A DNA stretch of 64,000 nt from Chelonoidis abingdonii (lineage: Eukaryota; Chordata; Testudines; Testudinidae). This document shows positions 34,801 through 45,702 of this stretch, one piece after another. Location of the stretch: contig NC_133777.1 in assembly GCF_003597395.2 (NCBI RefSeq), forward strand, positions 11,276,214-11,340,213, given 5' to 3'. The notes below the pieces were generated by a model. That model searched no databases and was not told where the DNA came from. It saw only the letters and a program-made list of their open reading frames with translations. Position numbers and translations under genes: made by a program. The stretch's first letter is position 1; the number at the start of each line of letters is the position of its first letter.

Positions 34801-35847
34801 GAGAGGTACTTAGCAGTCACCCTGTGTTTAAAGTGCATAAAATTTACATGCAGATGCAATAAAATGTTTATTTGGATAATTAACAGCTTCTCCTTGTCTC
34901 TCAATCAGCCTCCCTCTCATTGTTTCCCCTCTTTGCATCATCTCCTTTCTCACTTGCTTTCCTCTTCCATTTAACTCGCTCTTTATTCTCTTCTCTGTAT
35001 TGATCTTCCTTCTACCTATCTTTCTGCTTCTCTTGGCCCCAAGGTACATGGCTTCTTTACTTAGAAAAAAGGAGTTTCTGTGATGATAGGAACCTGCTGG
35101 AGAAATTTCCTTCCGTCTGTGCAAGGGAGATAGAAGTTTATTTTAATTCTCAGATCTCTTCTTCCTCCACCCCGAACCGCTGCCGCCCCATTTTACTGCA
35201 CTATTTTCCTCAATGGAAACTGACACTGGCAGACAAGCACGTCAGATGGATGCCCATAAGAAGCAAGTCCTAGTCTCTAGATATTTCTTGCCATTCCAGT
35301 GAGGCACTGCTTTCACTCCCCCAGCTCACTGCTGTCACTGAAGCATCTCATCAGCAGCTCATAAGGGAGAAAACTGACTCCTCTGGAGACTAAGTTAGTG
35401 TGCTTCATGCATCAGCTACTGCTGAGCACTGAAGCAATCACAGAGCTGGCTACCTTCCACTGAAAGAACAAACACCTTGCCTAAACAGCCTTCCCATCAT
35501 GAACACTTCGGCATCGTCTGGTAAGCCCATGCAATGTTTTGTGTTTCTTTCCTCTTAAGATGGAGTGCGGGTTGGATCTCCATCCTTCAGTGGTTGCAGA
35601 ATGGATCATCTTGGATTTTCCCCCCACTTCCACATACTGTATCTTCCCTTGCCCTGGCTGTATCCCTGCCAGCTCTACAGTTTGTCAGCTTCCATGACAT
35701 CCCTCCTCTTCTCCCCATTACCCGTCATTGTGTGGTGTTTTGGGGATGAAATGCTAAGACCTAATATTGCACCTTTTACTGAGGATCTCTAAATACCTAA
35801 CTTCTGTTATGCTTCACAACCATCCCTGTGCAATAGTTATCTTGAAT
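34801..35847. other. Unclassified intron
   Basis: No repeat recognised. Pyrimidine-rich stretch at 34888-35030 gives the 98-codon, Lys/Arg-rich minus frame at 34828-35124. Confidence 0.4.
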
Positions 35848-36426
35848 ACGGCATGCAGATGTGGTTGCCCCATCTCAAAATAGATATATTGGAATTGGAA
35901 AAGGTTCAGAAAAGGGTGACAGACATGATTAGGGCTATGGAATGGCTTCCGTATGAGGAGAGATTAATGAGACAGGGACTTTTGAGCTTGGAAAAGAGAT
36001 GACAAAGAGGGGATATGATACAGGTCTATAAAATCATGACTGGTGTGGAGAAAGTAAACAAGTAAGTATTATTTACATCTTCTCATAACACAAGACCTAG
36101 AGGTCACCAAATGAAATTAATAGGCAGCAGGTTTAAAACAAACAAAAGGAAGTATTTTTTCACACAACATGTAGTCAGTCTGTGGAACTCTTTGCCAGAG
36201 GATGCTGTGAAGACCAAGACTATAACAGGGTTCAAAAAAGAACTAGGTAAGTTCATGGAGGATAGGTCCATCAATGGCTATTAACCAGGATAGGCAGGGA
36301 TGGTGTCCCTAGCCTCTGTTTGCCAGAAGCTGAGAATGGGCAACAGGGGATGGATCACTTGTTGATTTACCTGTTCTGTTCATTCCCTCTGGGGCACCTG
36401 GCATTGGCCACTGTCGGGTACTGGTA
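35848..36426 (+). mobile_element. CR1 LINE 3' fragment, plus orientation
   Basis: It follows the CR1 C-terminal and 3' sequence: ACGGCATGCAGATGTGGTTG, then 'gaggagagattaatgagac', TGGAACTCTTTGCCAGAGGA, TTCATGGAGGATAGGTCCAT and GGCATTGGCCACTGTCGG. It stops about 60 bp short of the expected 3' end, where the LTR fragment begins. Confidence 0.9.
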
Positions 36427-36427
36427 G

Positions 36428-37082
36428 TGATGGGGTGGGTCACAGAAACCCCCTTTGGGACTGCCACCTGATGTGTTGAGCGTACCCCTGCCCATGTTTT
36501 CCCTGCCAGCTTAGTACATCAGTGCCCTGTCTGGTTTGAGCCAGACATGCTAGCCTCCTACAAACCCAGACCCAGGTCTGAGCCACGTCCCACAAACTGC
36601 AGGCTTAACTGACAGCAGCTCAAGAAGTGTTCCTTTCTCTAACTCTCAGGTCCCCAACTCCCAGTGGGGTCCAAACCCCAAATAAATCCGTTTTACCCTG
36701 TATAAAACTTATGCAGGGTAAACTCATAAATTGTTCGCCCTCTATAGCACTGATATAGAGATATGCACAGCTCTTTGCCCCCCCCCAGGTATTAATAGAT
36801 ACTCTGGATTAATTAATAAGTAAAAAATGATTTTATTAAATACAAAAAGTAGGAATTAAGTGGTTCCAAGTAATGAGACAGAACAAAGTAAATTACAAAA
36901 CAAAATAAAATAAAATATGCAAGTTTATGCCTAATACAGTAAGAAAGTGATTACAGATAAAATCTCACCCTCAGAGATGTTCCAATAAGCCTCTCTTACA
37001 GACTAGCCTCCTTCTAGTTTGAGTCCAGAAATCACTCACACCCCCTGTAGTTACTGTCCTTTGTCCCAGTTTCTTTCAAGTA
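36428..37082 (-). mobile_element. Truncated LTR of the same family as 61386-62583, minus orientation
   Basis: Its complement matches the 3' half of the LTR at 61386-62583, approximately 61935-62583. Shared words on the + strand include CACAGAAA, GACTGCCACCTGATGTG, AAATAAATCCGTTTTACC and CAGTTTCTTTCAAG. A minus-strand AATAAA (36832-36837) sits where the + copy has one. The U3-side half, with the TATA box, is missing; a CR1 abuts instead at 37083. Confidence 0.85.
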
Positions 37083-37368
37083 TCCTTTGCCAGGTGCCCC
37101 AGAGGGAATGAACAGAACAGGTAACCATCAAGTGATCCACCCCGTCACGTATTCCCAGCTTCTGGCAAACGTAGGCTAGGGACACCATTTCTGCCCATCC
37201 TGGCTAATAGCAATTGATGGACCTCTCCTCCATGAATTTATCTCGTTGTTTTTTGAACCCTATTATGGTTTTGGCCTTCACAACATCCTTCCACAGGTTG
37301 ATTGTGCGTTGTGTGAAGAAATACTTTATTTGTTTTAAACCTGCTGCCTATTAATTTCATTTGGTGAC
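37083..37368 (-). mobile_element. CR1 LINE 3' fragment, minus orientation
   Basis: Starts CCAGGTGCCCCAGAGGGAAT, missing the outer ~70 bp of the CR1 terminus. It continues CTTCTGGCAAACGTAGGCTA, CCTTCACAACATCCTTCCAC and TTTTAAACCTGCTGCC. It lies back to back with the plus-strand CR1 across the LTR fragment. Confidence 0.9.
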
Positions 37369-37373
37369 TTATG

Positions 37374-37446
37374 AAAATATGCTTTAGTCAAATACATGTT
37401 ACGTTATACATATGCTTTAGTCAAATATGATCTAGTCAAATAAATG
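37374..37446 (+). repeat. Short direct repeats of TTAGTCAAATA
   Basis: ATATGCTTTAGTCAAATA occurs at about 37378 and again at about 37410. A shorter third version, TCTAGTCAAATAAATG, follows at 37431. Confidence 0.8.
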
Positions 37447-37469
37447 TTGTTGGACTCAATAACAAGGTA

Positions 37470-37562
37470 ACTAGGTGAAATGTAACAGCCTGTGATATAC
37501 AGGTGGTCGGATTAGATGATCTTAATGGTTCCTTTTGGCCTTAAAGTCTATGAAACGATGAA
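37470..37562 (+). repeat. CR1-like SINE tail
   Basis: GCCTGTGATATACAGGTGGT followed by TTAGATGATCTTAATGG, 'ccttttggccttaaagtcta' and TGAAACGATGA matches the ending shared by turtle SINEs and CR1. The tRNA head was not found. Confidence 0.75.
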
Positions 37563-37639
37563 CCACTTTCACCATCTCTTAAAAGGGTAGGGGGATATCA
37601 AGAGGGTCTTTTTGATGACAACCGTTATGTGGGGGTGTG

Positions 37640-37692
37640 TATGGATTAAATTACCTTTTGAGGTCCCTTCCAGCCCTGTATTTCTGATCCCA
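37640..37692 (+). repeat. CR1-like SINE tail, second type
   Basis: TTGAGGTCCCTTCCAGCCCT followed by GTATTTCTGAT is the same tail type as the SINE nested at 10878-11057, in opposite orientation. Only about 50 bp are recognisable. Confidence 0.6.
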
Positions 37693-38950
37693 CTAGTGTA
37701 GCTGGAGCCCAGGGCTCTTTGTTCCTAGTTCTCTGTTGTAATGAGTAGACCACATGGCCTGGCCTTGCCTGCACTGGGCATTTCCTCCCAACATTTCTTT
37801 CTGGTGCTAATAATTATTCATTTCCACCTATGTTAGTAGTGCTGGGACTATAGACAGGGCTTCTGCTTCTGCCAGCTTACAAAGTACATTGTATTTTGAT
37901 TGTATTCAAAACAAGTCAAATCAACTCTGTGCTTTGTATGTAGGTGGTGGTAGCAACAGTCCTGTCTACAGTAGGCTTCTCCCCAATGTTATTGTAATCC
38001 ACTGGTCAGCGTGTATTACGGTTCCCCTCTCTGCCTGATCCACAACTCTTGGCTAGAGAGCCTGGCTCTTTGGCTCAAACTGTAGATACACCCTTGCTTT
38101 TTGCTCAGGGGAGGAGATAAGGGTTCAATCCCTGATGTTGGCCAAAAGTGTGGCTGTCACGCTAACACCAATGGAGTTGAAATGGTGTTAGCAACAGTGG
38201 GAGACTTTAAAAAAAAGTCCCTGGCATAGACAGGAACTCCCATCCCTTCCACCCGCCAGATAGTTTAGTATCTAGTGATAAGGTTCCTGTAGCATAAAAA
38301 GCTGCTGCTGACTGAACTCGGTCTTCCATTATTCACTTGGTCTTTTGTTTGTAAAACAGTTGCTCCACACTTTTTGCTGTCCAATCCTGAACTCCTTTGG
38401 GTATATCTCATTTGAACTTATTTAATATGTAGTTTACCTGGAGTGGTGGTCTCAGCGATAATAGTGGCATTTGTCAGCAGTTGCTGACATTATGAGCAAC
38501 CAAATTCACATGAGTCTCAATCTGGGGAGCCTGGGTCAGCCTTTAAATCCACCTGGCTTTGGGAGACCGGAAAAGCAGATGAAGAACTAGGTCTGACTTT
38601 CTATAGAGGATTTTAAATTGACTGCTTTTATAGTGAAGATTTGGAAGGAAGAGATAACTAATATACATTTATGATTCATTCACATTTACTACAATGGATG
38701 AAAAAATAATTCATGAGGGGCTTAGCGTTTTGATGTGCTCTGTGTTGCAAAGTTTGTTTGCCTGTTTCTGGAGATTTAGCATTTACAATTAGTTGCCTTT
38801 ATATGTGTAGGCGGGGGTGGGAGGAGAGCATATATTCTGAGTAAAACCATTCTTACAGTCCCCACCAGATGGCAGCAGATAAAGGCTTCACAGTAAAAGA
38901 GCTTCCTTTATGGAACATGGTGCATAGCTAGTGTTCTATATGGCGGTAGA
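37693..38950. other. Unclassified intron
   Basis: No repeat recognised. A minor A-run at 38209-38216. Confidence 0.4.
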
Positions 38951-39133
38951 CAGGAGTAATCAATTATTTTTTGTGAAGGTCCAGCTTTCTTGGTCAAGGT
39001 ATAGTCAAGGTCCAGACTCCATAGAAAATAATAAAAAGATGATGATGATAAGTAAATAAAAAGATTTTGGGGTCTGTTCAAAAGTGTCTGGTGCTCTGGA
39101 TTTGGCCCATGGTTCGCCTATTGACTACCTCTG
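38951..39133. mobile_element. hAT-type non-autonomous element (183 bp)
   Basis: Ends: CAGGAGTAATCAAT on the left and CAGAGGTAGTCAAT as the complement on the right (11 of 14). Interior GGTCAAGGTATAGTCAAGGT and GGATTTGGCCCATGGTTCGC resemble a turtle repeat. The flanking 8-mers do not match well, so the target duplication is lost or the borders are off by a few bases. Confidence 0.7.
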
Positions 39134-39970
39134 GTGTAGCAGCAGGGTGGGATGGTGTGGTTGGATGCTTGATGCAAATAGCTCTCTAATGATAAGGCCT
39201 GCATAGGCACAAGTTAGAAGGAGAAAAGCTCAAATTAGCAACTAAAACACCTTTGGGGAAGGGGGCTAGGGAGAGGGCAAGGTAGTTTCCAGTTTTTAGC
39301 AGGTGAAAACTTGAAAGTGTATAGATGTGGGTATATGTCTGTCTCTGTTCTCCAGTTTCTCATTACAGCAGCCAGCCAGTGTAGTCTGTAAACCCAGAAG
39401 TCAGACAGTTGAAAGCCTGTTGTCCACTTCCTCAAGGTATTAACAAGTGTTCTGTGCCACCATCAAGGAACTGGAGTTGCACTATTATGAGGACCCTGCA
39501 CAGTTACGCTTGAGATCCATTTTGCACTTGGAGGAGAGGTTCAGTCTCTTCGAAACTTTTTAAAGCTAGAGACGTTATGACTCAGGGACTGGGGCTCTCT
39601 TCATCCCCTTCACGTAGTGAGCGCTGTTTCAACAACGCAGACCTCTCAATTAGCAAGTCAATTACAAACTAAGGGTCAGATTCAGCAATACCCAGCTAAC
39701 TGGCTGGTGCCACTCTGGCTGTTCTGTGCTATTCTGATGAACTAGCGAAGCAACCCTTAAAATATGAAATTAAATATAAAACAACAAAATCAATACTGCG
39801 TGCTGTCAAATCATTAGAAGTGTTGCACAGTGGGATCATTCTTTGTGCGTTTTTTGGTTAGTATAACTATATGAAACTTTTAATAATTTACAAAAATCAG
39901 GAAATTCCCATGAGGAGGGGATGGAACTATGTTAAGATGGAGTTAAGGTTGAAAGTACATATCCAGTATA
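39134..39970. other. Unclassified intron
   Basis: No repeat or exon recognised. AT content rises from 39740. Confidence 0.4.
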
Positions 39971-40697
39971 CCGGGGTGGACAAACTATGGCCCGTGGGCC
40001 GGTGCTGTTTTAAGCTGGCCCTTGAGCTCCCGCTGGGGACTGGGGTCTGGGCCTTGACTCGCTCCAGCCAGGGAGCAGGGTCGGGGGCCGCTCCACGCAG
40101 CTCGCGGAAGCAGCTGCATGGCTCTGATCTGGCGCTTCAGTTGGGAAGCAGAGTTGGGGGCTGCTCCATGTGGCTCCCGGAAGCTGCGACATGGCACCCC
40201 TCCAGCTCCTATGTGCTCCAATGGCCTCACTCCAACGGTCCCCTCCGGCGCTCCAATGGGAGTTGCAGGGGCAGTTCCTGCAGATGGGACAGTGTGCAGA
40301 GCCGCCTGCCCATGTAGGATCTGGAGAAGGGACATGGCGCTGGTTCCGGGAGCCACTTGAGATAAGTGCCGTCCAGACCCTGTCCCCCTGAGCCTCTCCC
40401 AATGTGTCCCAACCTCCTGTCCCAGCCCTGATCCCCCTCCTGCCCTCTGAACCCCTCAATCCCAGCTCGGAACCCTCTTGAACCCCAAACCCCTCACCCC
40501 CAGCAGAGCTTCACCCACCTTCCTGCCAGTGAGCCTCGACCCTGAACTCTATTTTGCCGCACCCCCAAGCCCGTACCCCCAACCAGAGCCTTCACCCCCT
40601 CCCACACCCCAACCCCAATTTTGTGAGCATTCATGGCCCTCCATACAATTTCTATTCCCAGATGTGTCCCTTGAGCCAAAAAGTTTGCTCACTCCTG
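39971..40697. mobile_element. hAT-type non-autonomous element, GC-rich (727 bp)
   Basis: Ends: CCGGGGTGGACAAACTATGG on the left; right-end complement CAGGAGTGAGCAAACTTTTT. The shared core is GGTGnnCAAACT. CAGTATAC on the left (39964-39971, overlapping the first base) and CAGTGTAC on the right (40698-40705) agree at 7 of 8. Several long overlapping frames (up to 149 codons on the minus strand) arise from the GC-rich interior and lack transposase motifs. Confidence 0.82.
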
Positions 40698-41921
40698 CAG
40701 TGTACCTTAACAATTAATTACAACAGCCCTATTTTTATTGAGTTATCATTTATTTTTAGTCTCTTAGCACTGCCCTGTAATGAAGCCAGGAATTGTGAGG
40801 GAGAGGGGAGAGGAAAAAAAAGATGTTAGAAATCAGTTTTAAGTTCTTTGGTAGCAAAACACTAAAATGCCTTAATCCTAATAGTATTGTCATTTCACAT
40901 GAGTGCAAGGCAGAGGCAGGGTTGTTTGGGTGTCTTAGCTGTGCATTTCCATACTTAAACATGTTTAGATTTCTTTTTTCTAATTTTAACTGTGAATCTC
41001 TCTGAGATGTTTTTAACTTGTAAACTGAACTGAATTTTAATGTAGTTTTTTTGTTTTGTTTTGGGGTTATGGAAGATCTCAGCTTCTACAGCTGGGAATC
41101 TGGGTTATCATCTGAAAATTACTAGAATAATTAACATAGTACTGGGCCCAATGGCCCAGAAATAATCCAATCTGGAAAATGGACAAAAGGAAAGAACCCA
41201 GAAGGAAAGAACAGGTGGAAATGGGAAGCCATAATAATTTAAAGATAAACTGACCAGATTAGAAAAGACCTTGCAGTCAGCTTGGTTCCATCCTATTAAT
41301 GCTTTATTTGTTTCTACAATTCATGCTTTTAAAGGGACAGTTGACTTCAAAATCATACTTCTTCCTGAAATTTGTAGTTGCACATAACACCTAAAGATCG
41401 TTATAGACAGATTCCTGGTGGTTTACTTCTTTTCTTTTTTGCATTTGGCAGCACTTTACATAATTATGCAGTTTCTGAAAGATCCTTATAAACATCCAGA
41501 AAGGAGCAGAAAAAAATTGTCAATTTTAAAGATTCTTTTTTTAAATATCAGATTATATTCCTTAAAGGGTACCCTATAAAAAACAGGGATTTAAAAAAAA
41601 TATAAAAGTCAGTTTAAAAAAACCCTCAAATAATAAGGAAGCAAACCTCAAGCTAAGCTTTCCCCCCCAAGCCTGGCGGTTACTAGGGTCTATCTGCAGA
41701 CCATCTCTGTATCTACCCATAGTTCCTTTTGCCTCAGAGAGAAACTTCAATGCTTCTAATACTTCTAGATCGAAGCTAATTGGGCCCACCTGATCTAACC
41801 TCAGAGTGACTCAGCAAAAATATCCCTGCATCTCTCTGCAGTGTTAAAGTATCTGTCATCACCCTTGCACTCCCATACAAAGTGCTAGTTCACCACCTTG
41901 TTACATATCTCAGTCACATTG
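40698..41921. other. Unclassified AT-rich intron
   Basis: Nothing recognised. A poly-A patch at 41577-41625 (A-runs separated by a few bases) is low-complexity. Confidence 0.4.
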
Positions 41922-42025
41922 GGTATGTCTACACTCCGACAAAAAAACCATGACACCAAATCTCAGAGCCCAGTCAGCTGACTTAGGCTTGCAGGGCTAA
42001 ACATGATAGTGTAGATGTTCAGGCT
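41922..42025 (+). mobile_element. MITE left half (GTCTACACT terminus)
   Basis: It reads GGGTATGTCTACACTCCGAC, then 'ctcagagcccagtcagctgac', GGCTTGCAGGGCTAAACATG and TAGTGTAGATGTTCAGGCTC. This is the left half of a palindromic turtle MITE whose arms normally face each other. Here the G-rich minisatellite follows instead of the right arm. Confidence 0.75.
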
Positions 42026-42930
42026 CGGGGGGTATTGGGAGGAATCCTGGTATTGGGGAGGAGGGAACACAGAGAGCGGCTGGCATGGCAGGGAGTATGG
42101 GAAATCTTGGTACGGCAGGACGGGGATTGGAGGGCACACAGAACCTGTTGCCTGGGGTAGGGGGGCGAATCGGGGACCTGGTAGGGGCTGAGAGGGAAAT
42201 GGGGGGAGACAGATCTCCTGGCAAGGGAGGAGATTTGGGGGCATTCCTATGGCGCAAAGTAAGGAATGGGAGGCATTGGGGAAGGGGGTGAATGAGGGGC
42301 AGATAGAGCCCCTGGCATGGGGAAAAGGTGGGAATTAGGTGGAGGCCACACAGCTCCTGCCATGGTGTGGGGGAAATGGGAGTGTGCACAGAGCCACTGG
42401 CTGTGGGTGGAGAATGGAAGACCCTGGTATGGGGGAGGATTATAAGGTAAGAATGGCCATACTGGGTCAGACCAAAGGTTCATCCAGCCCAGCATCCTGT
42501 CTACCAACAGTGACCAATGCCAGGTGTCCCAGAGGGAGTGAACCTAACAGGTAATGATCAAGTGATCTCTGTCCTGCCATCCATCTCCACCCTTTGACAA
42601 ACAGAGGCTAGGGAATGAAAAATGATAGATAGGGTGGTGATTGGCCATGAAGGGCCTGGAAAGTGAAAAGAATCAGCAAGTTTTAGATATAGCGTGACAT
42701 GAGGATCTAGAGAATGGTCCAAGTTGAAGATTATAAGAATGGATGGAGGAATGGAGGAGACACACACCCCCTGTCATGGAGCAGGTGGGGGGGTAACAGG
42801 GAAAGAGGGGTCACAAAGCCATGGGTATGAGGGAAGGCATGGGGGAAGTGCAGAGAGTCCCTGAAGTAGAGGGGTTGGGGGGGGCGCATACACAAAGTTT
42901 ATGGTGGGAGTGCAGAAGTGCAAGAAGCCC
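42003..42930 (+). repeat. Minisatellite-bearing element, copy 2, interrupted by CR1
   Basis: G-rich diverged tandem units of about 45-60 bp (42030-42440, resuming 42765-42930) with recurring 'cacacagagcc-ctggcatgg-gaaatgggg' words. The last units contain CAGAGAGTCCCTGAAGTAGA, matching the last units of copy 1 at 31850. A CR1 fragment interrupts the array. Open frames on both strands (68-130 codons) are repeat by-products. Confidence 0.75.
42444..42612 (-). mobile_element. CR1 3'-end fragment inside the minisatellite
   Basis: TAAGAATGGCCATACTGGGT begins the complemented CR1 terminus. It goes on with 'ccagcccagcatcctgtctac', 'ctgtcctgccatcc' and GACAAACAGAGGCTAGGGA. Because tandem-repeat sequence flanks both sides, the CR1 is younger than the array. 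Confidence 0.85.
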
Positions 42931-44639
42931 CTGGTGTGTGCAATGTGCTCGGCATACAGAAGCTATGAAGTATGCAATCCCCTAGTTGGGCTAGAAGACC
43001 CTGATCCAGCAAAGCACCTCAGTATATGTTTAAGTCCATATCTGTTCAACAAAACATTTAAGAATATGCTTAGATGCTTTGCTGACTTGGGGCCCAAGAG
43101 TGGGGATCTATTGCAATTGGTGTATTTTGGACAATGTCTAATTATCTACACCTAATAATTGTTCTCCAGAGGTATAATTTGCAGTTGCTTCCATGCTCAC
43201 GTCTATCTTTCCCTCAGAACTGGGGTTCTCTTTACACTGCAGCTTTCTGTTCCCCTCTCATTGAGAAGGAACTCATAATTGGGGCAGTAGAAATTTGTGC
43301 TCTTTCAGCAGGGAGCATTGTGCAGTGGACAGCACATCTCTAGCCTGGAAGTGCTAGCCTGGTTTCATGCTGAGATCATGGACCAGGCTGTGGCTTTATT
43401 GCAACTTGTTCTTTGGGGAAAGAATACTTACAGGTAAGTCATTAAAAATGTCTCCCTTTTTTTTTTTTTCCTTTGGCATAAGGCTAGTTCTTTCCAATTT
43501 GAAATAGCCTGACTGGAAGCAGAGAAAACAGAAGTGTTAGCTTATAGAGGTTGGCACTATGCCATGAACAAAAACTTAACTAAGCTGCAGATACAGATCT
43601 GGAAAACCTAGTGGTCCCAGTACATTGTAAGGAACTATTCAGTTCTTTCAGAGGCGTTGCAATTTATCCAGTTGATTTAATTAGTGTTAATGTCAAACAT
43701 GCCCTGATTCTGGTAAAAGCTTTTCAGCAAACAATCTGAAAGTGTTGAGTTTTGGAGAAAACCAGCAGTCACTCCATAGTTTAAGCTATAATTTTTTTCT
43801 CTTGAATTTTATTTATGCTGTTTAATAAAACAAGCAGTAATACTGAACAGTACATGTGTCATGAATCCAACTGTGATGACAATAACCGATATGCAGTGCG
43901 TGACATTCGTTCGACATATTGAGCTGATTTATGTTTTCAATTTATTTAAATGAGTATAATAGTTATAGTGAGCTTAGCTTTGACAGATGTAGATTCCAAT
44001 TTCAGCTCTGTGCAAGTCTGCACAAAAACACCAATTTTTTTTAAATAATTGATTTTTATCCACTATGCATTCCCTTGTCTATACTCCAATATTCTCATTC
44101 ACAAACATTGCACCTTGCCAAACCACTACATTTTCATAAAAAGGACTGGTTTTTTTTTTTAACTCTAGGTACTTGGGAAAAGTTACTAAACTTTCAGTTA
44201 ATTTTAATTTTTAAAGAAAGCCAATATGTTGGAGGATATGTTATACTAGAATAGTGACTATGTATAAAATTCATTTATGAAGAGGTACAGTGACTATGGC
44301 AGTGGACAGAATGAGTAGATCTAAATGTGAAGAGAATTCATTATATACAAAATATGCTTAAAGGGAGAGATTCTTACAGGTACATTCATACAAATTGAGG
44401 GTGTGAGGACTGCAGCTATACATTCATTATGTATATGGATAAAATACAAATGCCTGCAGCCATATCAATTTGTGCTGCTGTCCTGTCAGAAACCATAGGC
44501 TAAACAAGGTTATAGAGACCTCTCAGGATCACCCAGAATAGGTGAGAGTTAGGAGGTACTGTGATGAAGACTGTCATCTTGGGTCGCTAAAAATTACGAT
44601 ACATAGAATTGTTAAGTCTAGTGTTATAGACAAATCTGA
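42931..44639. other. Unclassified intron
   Basis: No repeat recognised. A T-run at 43457-43470 and another at 44149-44160. 43860-43960 is unique-looking. Confidence 0.4.
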
Positions 44640-45270
44640 CTTGGAGACTCATAGGCTTTAAGATCAGAAGGGACCATCATGATCATCTGGTTTGACTGCC
44701 TGCATGTTGCAAGCCACCTTGCCCACACACTCCTGTAATAGATCCATAACCTCTAGCTGAGTTACTGAAGTCCTCAAATTATGGTTTAGAGACTTCTATT
44801 TGCAGAGAATCCACCATTTACGCTAATTTAAACCTGCAAGTGACCCGTATCCAATGATACAGAGGAAGGCAAAAAACCCAGAGGGTTTCTGCCAATCTGA
44901 ACCGGGGGAAAATTCCTTCCCAACCCCAAATATAGCAATCAAACCCTGAGCATGTGGGCAAGACCCAGCCACCAGGCGCCTGGGAAAGAATTCTCTGTAG
45001 TGACTCAGAGCCCTCCCAATCTAAGTGTTCCATTACTGGCCGTTGGAGATGTTTGCTACCAGCAGTTGCAGATGAGCTGCATGCTGTTGTAGGCGGTCTC
45101 ATCATACGCTACACTCCATAAACTTATCAAGGTCAGTCTTGAAGCCAGCTAGGTTTTTTGTCCCCACTCATCCCCTTGGAAGGCTGTTCCAGAATTTCAC
45201 TCCTCTGATGAGTAAAAGCCTTCATCTAACTTCAAGCCTAAACTCATTGATGGCCAGTTTATATTGTGTG
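44640..45270 (-). mobile_element. CR1 LINE 3' portion, older subfamily
   Basis: Complemented CR1 landmarks occur in order: GACTCATAGGCTTTAAGATC, AGAAGGGACCATCATGATCA, GAGAATCCACC, GGAAGGCTGTTCCAGAATTT and TCACTCCTCTGATGAGTAAA. A ~300-bp interior (44820-45110) differs from the CR1s above and includes CCTTCCCAACCCCAAATATA. It belongs to a different CR1 branch from the 10.7 kb element. Confidence 0.75.
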
Positions 45271-45414
45271 TTCTTACCTGCAGTTTTAAATGGATGCAGC
45301 ACTTTTCTTTGCTTCCTAAATAGCTATTTCATTCTACTGCAGAGATGTCTATACATCAATGGTGGACAATGTGATCCTTGTATATAACCTATACGGCTCT
45401 CCACATGCCGAAGC

Positions 45415-45702
45415 AGTGCCTTCCATGTCTACACTACGATTTTTAGTAGTGCCGTTCCCCACTGCCTCCCCTTTTCCAGAGCCTTTCCTTGCCATATGGA
45501 AAGGCTCTGGTGGGGGGAGGCGGTGGGGAAAGGCCTCTGCAGCTCCCCACTGCTGGAGCCTTTTCCTTACTGCCTTCCTGTTGCCAGAGCCTTTCATGGA
45601 AACATGGGGGTGTGGATGCAACCACCTTTCATTGCAACGTGTAGCTACATGTGTAGCGCCTGTGCTGTACGTTCCCTTGTACGTAGACATAGACAAAGCC
45701 AC
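45415..45702. mobile_element. Hairpin MITE with a 'CCAGAGCCTTTCC' palindrome
   Basis: Left end CATGTCTACACTACGATTTT; right end GTACGTAGACATAGAC. Arms 45455-45488 and 45498-45530 pair, with a perfect 13-bp inner stem (45476-45488 with 45498-45510). Both arms carry CC(A/G)CTGCCTCCCC-type words. Long frames on both strands (125 codons each) mirror the palindrome and are not genes. Confidence 0.75.

Noticed and set aside
39985..40459. Long overlapping open frames (123-149 codons on the minus strand, 148 on the plus)
   Set aside because: They lie within the GC-rich interior of a hAT-type element bounded by inverted ends, and show Pro/Arg/Ser-rich sequence with no transposase or cellular motif.
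41963..42507. Frames of 68-130 codons on both strands
   Set aside because: By-products of the second minisatellite and of a CR1 insertion in it.
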